From NCBI GenBank assembly GCA_049315745.1, contig JBMOJO010000056.1:1-18229 (forward strand): DNA of 18,229 bases, written 5' to 3'. The stretch's first letter is position 1, and the number at the start of each line of letters is the position of its first letter. Below, piece after piece: positions 14,264 to 18,229 of this stretch. Origin of the DNA: JADJPL01 sp049315745 (GTDB lineage: Bacteria > Bacteroidota > Bacteroidia > Chitinophagales > Saprospiraceae). Made by a program: the position numbers and the translations under genes. The notes beneath the pieces were generated by a model that was given only the letters and a program-made list of their open reading frames with translations, did no database searches and had not been told where the DNA came from.

Positions 14264-16111
14264 ATGAAATATTCATTTTCAGCCAATAAAATTTTACTGC
14301 AAGTGCATTTTTCCATTTTGAAGGTAGTCAACCTATATCGAAAACGATATGCTCCGCCAGCCTTTTTTCTGAGTGCTGCCCTGTGGTGTTTATTGACCGG
14401 ATTGGCTGGCGCCCAGCCAATGGGTGTTGCCTTGGGGAAAGGCAATAAAGTAGATCCTGAGCTGGCACGTGCAATGGAGACGGGGCCTGCGGAAGCATTG
14501 ATCCTGCTGCAAGGACAGGCCGATTTGAGTTTGGCCGCCCGGCTGAGGGGAAAACAGGCAAAAGGGGCTTATGTATTTGCGCAGCTTCAGGCGCATGCCA
14601 GACAGGCACAGGTTGGTGTACTCGGATTTCTCGGGGGCAGAAATATTCCCCATCAGCCGCTTTTTATTATCAATGCCGTATATGTGCCCGCCCTCAACGC
14701 CGCAGACTGCGCCGCTGTTGCAGCCCGTAATGATGTAGCGGCCATTTTGGCCAACAGTACGCTTCAGGCGCCCCCCCTGGAAAGGGAAATTGCCCTGGGG
14801 CTGCGGCAAGGTATCGAATGGGGCATCACCAAAATTCAGGCACCTGCAGTGTGGGCCATGGGGGTTTCCGGGCAGGGGGTCGTAATCGGCGGGCAGGATA
14901 CGGGATATGACTGGAAACATCCCGCCGTTGTGCACCGGTACAAAGGTTGGCTGCGCGATACGGTTGCCGACCACAACTACAACTGGCACGATGCCATCAG
15001 CGCCCTCAGCCCGCTGAATAAACAGGGCACAAATCCCTGCGGCCTGCGCAGCGCCGTTCCCTGCGACGATAACGCCCACGGCACCCATACTATGGGCACG
15101 ATGCTGGGAGATGACGGCATGGGGAACCAAATCGGGGTAGCCCCAGGGGCAAAATGGATCGGCTGCAGGAATATGGAGCGTGGCTATGGCAGCCCTTTTA
15201 CTTATCTGGAGTGCTTTCAGTGGTTTCTCGCCCCGTTTGACCTTAGCGGCAGCCGGCCTGACCCCGCCAGGGCACCGGATGTGATCAACAATTCCTGGTA
15301 TTGTGCAACGGAAGAAGGGTGTAACCCTACCAACTTTATCCTGCTGGAGCAGGCAGTCAATAACCTCCGTGCCGCAGGTATTTTTGTTGCCGTCTCTGCC
15401 GGTAATGGCGGTCCGGCTTGCCAGACAGTCAGCGGCCCGCCGGCTATTTTCCCTTCAGGTTTCGTGGTTGGCGCCTCGCAGGCCAATGATTCCATCGCCG
15501 GCTTTAGCTCCCGGGGGCCCGTCACCTATGGTAACGGTGTGTTCATTAAACCAGATGTCGTGGCGCCGGGCACCGCCGTACGCTCTGCAATGCCCGGGGG
15601 CGGTTTTGCCGCATTGAATGGCACCAGTATGGCAGCCCCCCATGTAGCAGGCACCGTCGCCCTCATGATTTCTGCCAACCCCGCGCTTCGGGGCGAAGTA
15701 GGCCTTTTAGAAGAAATCCTCAAAAAAACCGCAGAGCCGCTGCGTTCTGCCCTTTCTTGCAGCGGGCTACCCGGCGATGCTGTCCCTAATCCGGTCTATG
15801 GGTTTGGGCGCATCAACGCCCTCGAGGCAGTGCGGGCTGCTATGCAGCAAGTCACTTCAGTACCGGAATACCTGCAGGGACAAGAAATTCGTGTTTTCCC
15901 CAATCCGGCACAGCGGCAGATTACACTGGAAACGATCCCCCTCGATCTGCCCGAAGTCTTCACGCTTTTCGATGCCTCCGGCCGGCCTGTACTCCGGTAT
16001 CAGCTCCAGCCTGCCGATGGTACGTTGTTTATGGTAAACCTTCCCGACCTGCCCCCAGGCTTTTATTTCTATCGCTTCCGGGGCGCAAGCGGAAAACTCA
16101 TCATCAACTAA
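14264..16111 (+). CDS. Secreted subtilisin-like serine protease (S8) with type IX sorting domain
   Basis: Predicted secreted protease of 615 residues. A hydrophobic signal segment (about 33-50, ending GLAGA) follows an unusually long 30-residue basic N-terminus. A TTG at codon 19 is an alternative start, but the ATG at 14264 follows an AT-rich leader. An inhibitor-I9-like propeptide region spans about 75-165. The S8 catalytic domain is at about 190-525, with Asp212 (QDTG), His272 (HGTHTMG), oxyanion Asn381 (SAGNGG) and Ser455 (GTSMAAPH), so the triad is complete. The C-terminal 75 residues (about 541-615, with VFPNPAQ, then LFDASGR, then LPPGFYFYRF, ending in KLIIN) form a type A T9SS sorting domain. 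This points to export across the outer membrane and cleavage of the tail by the type IX system. Eight cysteines in the catalytic domain suggest disulfides. Confidence 0.95.
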   Translation: MKYSFSANKILLQVHFSILKVVNLYRKRYAPPAFFLSAALWCLLTGLAGAQPMGVALGKGNKVDPELARAMETGPAEALILLQGQADLSLAARLRGKQAKGAYVFAQLQAHARQAQVGVLGFLGGRNIPHQPLFIINAVYVPALNAADCAAVAARNDVAAILANSTLQAPPLEREIALGLRQGIEWGITKIQAPAVWAMGVSGQGVVIGGQDTGYDWKHPAVVHRYKGWLRDTVADHNYNWHDAISALSPLNKQGTNPCGLRSAVPCDDNAHGTHTMGTMLGDDGMGNQIGVAPGAKWIGCRNMERGYGSPFTYLECFQWFLAPFDLSGSRPDPARAPDVINNSWYCATEEGCNPTNFILLEQAVNNLRAAGIFVAVSAGNGGPACQTVSGPPAIFPSGFVVGASQANDSIAGFSSRGPVTYGNGVFIKPDVVAPGTAVRSAMPGGGFAALNGTSMAAPHVAGTVALMISANPALRGEVGLLEEILKKTAEPLRSALSCSGLPGDAVPNPVYGFGRINALEAVRAAMQQVTSVPEYLQGQEIRVFPNPAQRQITLETIPLDLPEVFTLFDASGRPVLRYQLQPADGTLFMVNLPDLPPGFYFYRFRGASGKLIIN

Positions 16112-16117
16112 ATCCAG

Positions 16118-16145
16118 TTTGGGTTCGGGATAATCCCTATATTTG
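16118..16145 (+). promoter_or_regulatory. Probable promoter of the trhO transcript
   Basis: TTTG at 16118-16121 and TATATTTG at 16138-16145 match the Bacteroidota -33 and -7 elements, with a slightly short 16-base spacer. An 11-base palindrome-like GGGATAATCCC (16127-16137) fills the spacer directly against the -7 box and could be an operator. Transcription would start near 16152, giving a leader of about 65 bases that contains the short ORF. Confidence 0.5.
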
Positions 16146-16185
16146 CGGGTTTAAGAGTCTGCTGCGCTCGGAACCGCGCGGCGGC

Positions 16186-16221
16186 ATGAAGTCGTTACAC
16201 ATACTCAACGCCGGAATATGA
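16186..16221 (+). CDS. Possible 11-codon leader ORF overlapping the trhO start
   Basis: ATG at 16186 opens the peptide MKSLHILNAGI, and its TGA (16219-16221) overlaps the trhO ATG (16218-16220) as ATGA. The peptide start resembles the beginning of TrhO (MKALHNKIN), as if the initiation region had been partly duplicated. It lies downstream of the predicted promoter, so it would be on the trhO mRNA. Translation could reach trhO by re-initiation. No coding evidence exists beyond the arrangement, and a chance ORF is possible. Confidence 0.3.
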   Translation: MKSLHILNAGI

Positions 16222-17282
16222 AGGCATTACACAATAAAATCAACAACCAGCTCCTGAAAACGCGTATGGCCTCGACCGCCGAAGCGCGCATGACGCTTTC
16301 CTTCTACTGCTACCACCACCTGCAGGACCCCCGGGCTTTTCGAAACGAACTGTATGCGGCCCTGTCCCGGTTTCAGGTCTTTGGCAGGATATACGTAGCT
16401 TCAGAAGGGATTAACGCCCAGATTTCGGTGCCGGAATGCCACTTCGAAGCGTTTCGGGACAGCCTTTACAGCATCTCCTGGCTCAATGGAGCCCGCCTCA
16501 ACGTGGCCGTGGAGGACGATGGCCGTTCTTTTTACAAACTGACGATAAAAGTGCGCCCTAAAATTGTGGCGGATGGACTCGAGGATAAAAGTTTTGACGT
16601 CACCTGCAGGGGCAAGGCACTTGACGCCAAATCTTTCAATGAACTCACAGAGCACCCCGATACGATTATCGTGGATATGCGCAACCACTACGAAAGCGAG
16701 GTGGGGTATTTCAAAGGGGCAATCCGCCCGGATGCCGAAACTTTCCGGGAAGCCCTCCCGATAGTCGGTGAAATGCTGCAGGAGCATAAAGAAAAACCGA
16801 TTGTGATGTATTGCACCGGGGGCATCCGCTGTGAAAAAGCAAGCGCTTACATGCTCCATCAGGGATATCGCAATGTTTACATGGTGGATGGCGGAATCAT
16901 CCAGTATGCCCGTCAATGTGCGGAAGCAAATCTGGAAAATAAATTCATCGGAAAAAATTTCGTCTTTGATGAACGCCTGGGAGAACGCATCTCCCCGGAA
17001 ATCGTTGCCCACTGCCATCAATGCGGCAAACCTTGCGATACGCATAAAAACTGCGCCAACGACGCCTGCCATATCCTTTTTATCCAATGCCAGGGTTGTG
17101 CAGCAGCTTACCACCACTGCTGCTCGGCGGAATGCGCCGAATTTCACCAACTTCCTGCAGAAGAACAACAGGCCCAGCGTGGTGCCAGACAGTTTAATGG
17201 AAGCAAATTCGGCAAAAGCAGGTACAAGGCGCCCTTGCGCGGAGAGGGCCTCTCCGGTACAATTTCAAAGGAAAGGCCCTGA
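16218..17282 (+). CDS. trhO: tRNA uridine(34) hydroxylase, rhodanese family
   Basis: Predicted TrhO (formerly YceA), 354 residues, which makes 5-hydroxyuridine at the wobble position of certain tRNAs. The N-terminal domain has LSFYCYHHLQDPRAFRNELY (27-46) and GRIYVASEGINAQISVP (56-72), the family hallmarks. The rhodanese domain spans about 130-240, with the active cysteine at 199 in MYCTGGIRCEKAS. A C-terminal cysteine-rich region (266-306, with CHQC, CQGC and CCSAEC) is likely a zinc site, as in family members. The start at 16218 fits the usual N-terminus, LHNKIN. The leader carries a short ORF whose stop overlaps this start. The gene is convergent with the NlpC/P60 gene across a 75-base gap in which I see no strong terminator. 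Confidence 0.95.
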   Translation: MKALHNKINNQLLKTRMASTAEARMTLSFYCYHHLQDPRAFRNELYAALSRFQVFGRIYVASEGINAQISVPECHFEAFRDSLYSISWLNGARLNVAVEDDGRSFYKLTIKVRPKIVADGLEDKSFDVTCRGKALDAKSFNELTEHPDTIIVDMRNHYESEVGYFKGAIRPDAETFREALPIVGEMLQEHKEKPIVMYCTGGIRCEKASAYMLHQGYRNVYMVDGGIIQYARQCAEANLENKFIGKNFVFDERLGERISPEIVAHCHQCGKPCDTHKNCANDACHILFIQCQGCAAAYHHCCSAECAEFHQLPAEEQQAQRGARQFNGSKFGKSRYKAPLRGEGLSGTISKERP

Positions 17283-17357
17283 ACCACGTCAGCCACTTTT
17301 TCGCGACCGGGCTGCTGCAGGATGAAAAGACTTTTTTCCGCAACAAGGCATTTTCTA

Positions 17358-18014
17358 TTACCTCCCGGAAAGGACATCCCGGACAGTGTAGATAAAGGGC
17401 TTCCAATAGGTGCTCGCAAGGATATTCTCCCGGATGACCCCCCTGCTGGTCGTACTGTGGATTACCCATAACCCGGTACCTGTATTTTCTACTACTACCG
17501 AGACGTGGAATATCCCGTCCCGGGGATTCCGCTGGTAAAAAATCAGGTCGCCAGGCCGGGCATTTAACAAGGGCACTTCCCGTCCCTGCTGTGCCTGCTG
17601 CCGTGCGCTCGCAGCCAAAGGATACCCATAAGCCGACAAGACATAATTCGTAAAACCGGAACAGTCGAAGCCCGTTGAGGGATTTTTTCCTGCAGCGGTG
17701 TATTTGGTCCCAATGAATTGACCGGCATAATCGGTGATGCCGCGCCGTAAACCCTCGTCGGAAAGCGGTTCGGGTGTCGGCAAGGATCCTGTATTGGGGT
17801 TTGGATCATAACCCGGAGTGGGGACTGGATAAGAAGAGGGTTTGGGAGGCCCACCAGGGTCAGGACCATACATAGGGTCGGGGCTTCCGGACTTTGGGCC
17901 GCCTACAGGCTCCGCAGGGGCAAGCTGGCGGGCAAGAAAACATCCGTTTAAGAACAGGGAGAGGAAGAGCGTCACGGGAAGGTGAAAGCGTGCCAAGGTT
18001 TTCCGGGTGTTCAT
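17358..18014 (-). CDS. NlpC/P60-family peptidoglycan hydrolase lipoprotein
   Basis: Predicted cell-wall cysteine peptidase of 218 residues, probably cleaving peptide stems in peptidoglycan. From the ATG at 18014, a lipoprotein signal (LPVTLFLSLFLNGC) places the lipid cysteine at 25. A proline- and glycine-rich spacer covers about 39-82, likely a flexible linker. The NlpC/P60 domain is at about 88-215, with catalytic Cys118 in STGFDCSGF, His170 in FHVSVVV, and a third polar residue likely at His186 in VIHSTT. The motif ARPGDLIFY (152-160) is typical. The frame extends to a TTG at 18041, but the ATG gives a normal signal peptide. The domain seems complete. Hydrolase specificity cannot be read from sequence alone. 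Confidence 0.92.
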   Translation of the reverse strand: MNTRKTLARFHLPVTLFLSLFLNGCFLARQLAPAEPVGGPKSGSPDPMYGPDPGGPPKPSSYPVPTPGYDPNPNTGSLPTPEPLSDEGLRRGITDYAGQFIGTKYTAAGKNPSTGFDCSGFTNYVLSAYGYPLAASARQQAQQGREVPLLNARPGDLIFYQRNPRDGIFHVSVVVENTGTGLWVIHSTTSRGVIRENILASTYWKPFIYTVRDVLSGR

Positions 18015-18081
18015 ACAGGCAGTTTTTTGAGGCAATACCAAGGCTTTTTGCGCTAAACACCTGCAAAAGTCTTACAAAAAG

Positions 18082-18093
18082 GAGGCTTGCCTC
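18082..18093 (-). terminator. Weak terminator-like hairpin upstream of the NlpC/P60 gene
   Basis: On the minus strand GAGG-CAAG-CCTC is followed by CTTTTTG. The stem is only 4 bp (5 bp if the loop is 2 bases). It could end transcription from beyond the right edge or attenuate the NlpC/P60 leader. The stem is too short for a firm call. Confidence 0.25.
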
Positions 18094-18199
18094 AGGGTTT
18101 TAATTAAATACAAATCAATTTGATAACGCCACTATCCGTTAAATCATTATCTGATAGCCACTTGATTTTTTTTCTTTGCCTTTATTTAGCAGGGGTATC

Positions 18200-18214
18200 C
18201 GCGGCTTCGCCGCG
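18200..18214. repeat. 6-bp hairpin with GCGAAGC core, plus an adjacent small hairpin
   Basis: CGCGGC (18200-18205) and GCCGCG (18209-18214) pair around TTC. The minus strand therefore carries GCGAAGC, the same core as the hairpin at 1-25. A second triloop hairpin, AGAT/ATCT with loop TTT, follows at 18217-18227. The AT-rich stretch 18015-18199 before it shows no gene. Confidence 0.7.
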
Positions 18215-18229
18215 AAAGATTTTATCTGG

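Noticed and set aside
17240..17256. 7-bp GC-rich hairpin near the 3' end of trhO
   Set aside because: It is inside the coding region, no T-run follows and the codons read normally, so a terminator call is not supported.

Overview
The window looks like chromosomal DNA from a Bacteroidota bacterium, most likely of the Saprospiria/Chitinophagia side (the rank is inference). The evidence is a secreted subtilase ending in a type IX secretion sorting domain, a TonB-dependent receptor with an N-terminal carboxypeptidase-regulatory-like domain, lipoproteins, two TAnnTTTG promoter matches, and starts that mostly lack a Shine-Dalgarno sequence. No tRNA, rRNA, CRISPR array, transposase, integrase or phage gene was seen. 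Most genes are housekeeping or ordinary surface functions.

Layout. 1-156: a non-coding stretch packed with perfect short-loop palindromes. 157-2379 (+): a MoxR-type AAA+ ATPase followed by a CoxE-type VWA protein. 2348-9366 (-): pheS, hisS, gatA, an unrecognised lipoprotein and a TonB-dependent receptor. The last three are joined by two 4-base ATGA stop/start overlaps, so a tRNA amidotransferase subunit is translationally linked to an outer-membrane uptake pair. 9617-10894 (+): an O-antigen-ligase-like membrane protein. 10845-14094 (-): a tight GNAT / AlkA-type glycosylase / NAD-dependent DNA ligase set, which reads as a base-excision repair operon. 14264-16111 (+): the subtilase. 16186-17282 (+): an 11-codon ORF whose stop overlaps the start of trhO (tRNA U34 hydroxylase). 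17358-18014 (-): an NlpC/P60 lipoprotein. 18015-18229: an AT-rich stretch ending in another GCGAAGC-core hairpin.

How the genes fit together. The pheS-hisS-gatA group serves aminoacyl-tRNA supply. The lipoprotein and receptor are probably one uptake or sensing unit at the outer membrane. The AlkA-LigA pair can start and finish base-excision repair. The subtilase, O-antigen ligase and NlpC/P60 protein act in or outside the envelope. Two convergent gene pairs overlap at their 3' ends (32 and 50 bases), leaving no room for separate terminators.

I found no clear new multi-gene defence or mobile system. The points most worth following are the triloop palindromes at both ends, an out-of-frame 10-base tandem repeat inside the lipoprotein gene, the ATGA-coupled gatA/lipoprotein/receptor arrangement, a substituted zinc ligand in LigA, a C9 tract in the glycosylase gene, and the short coupled ORF before trhO.
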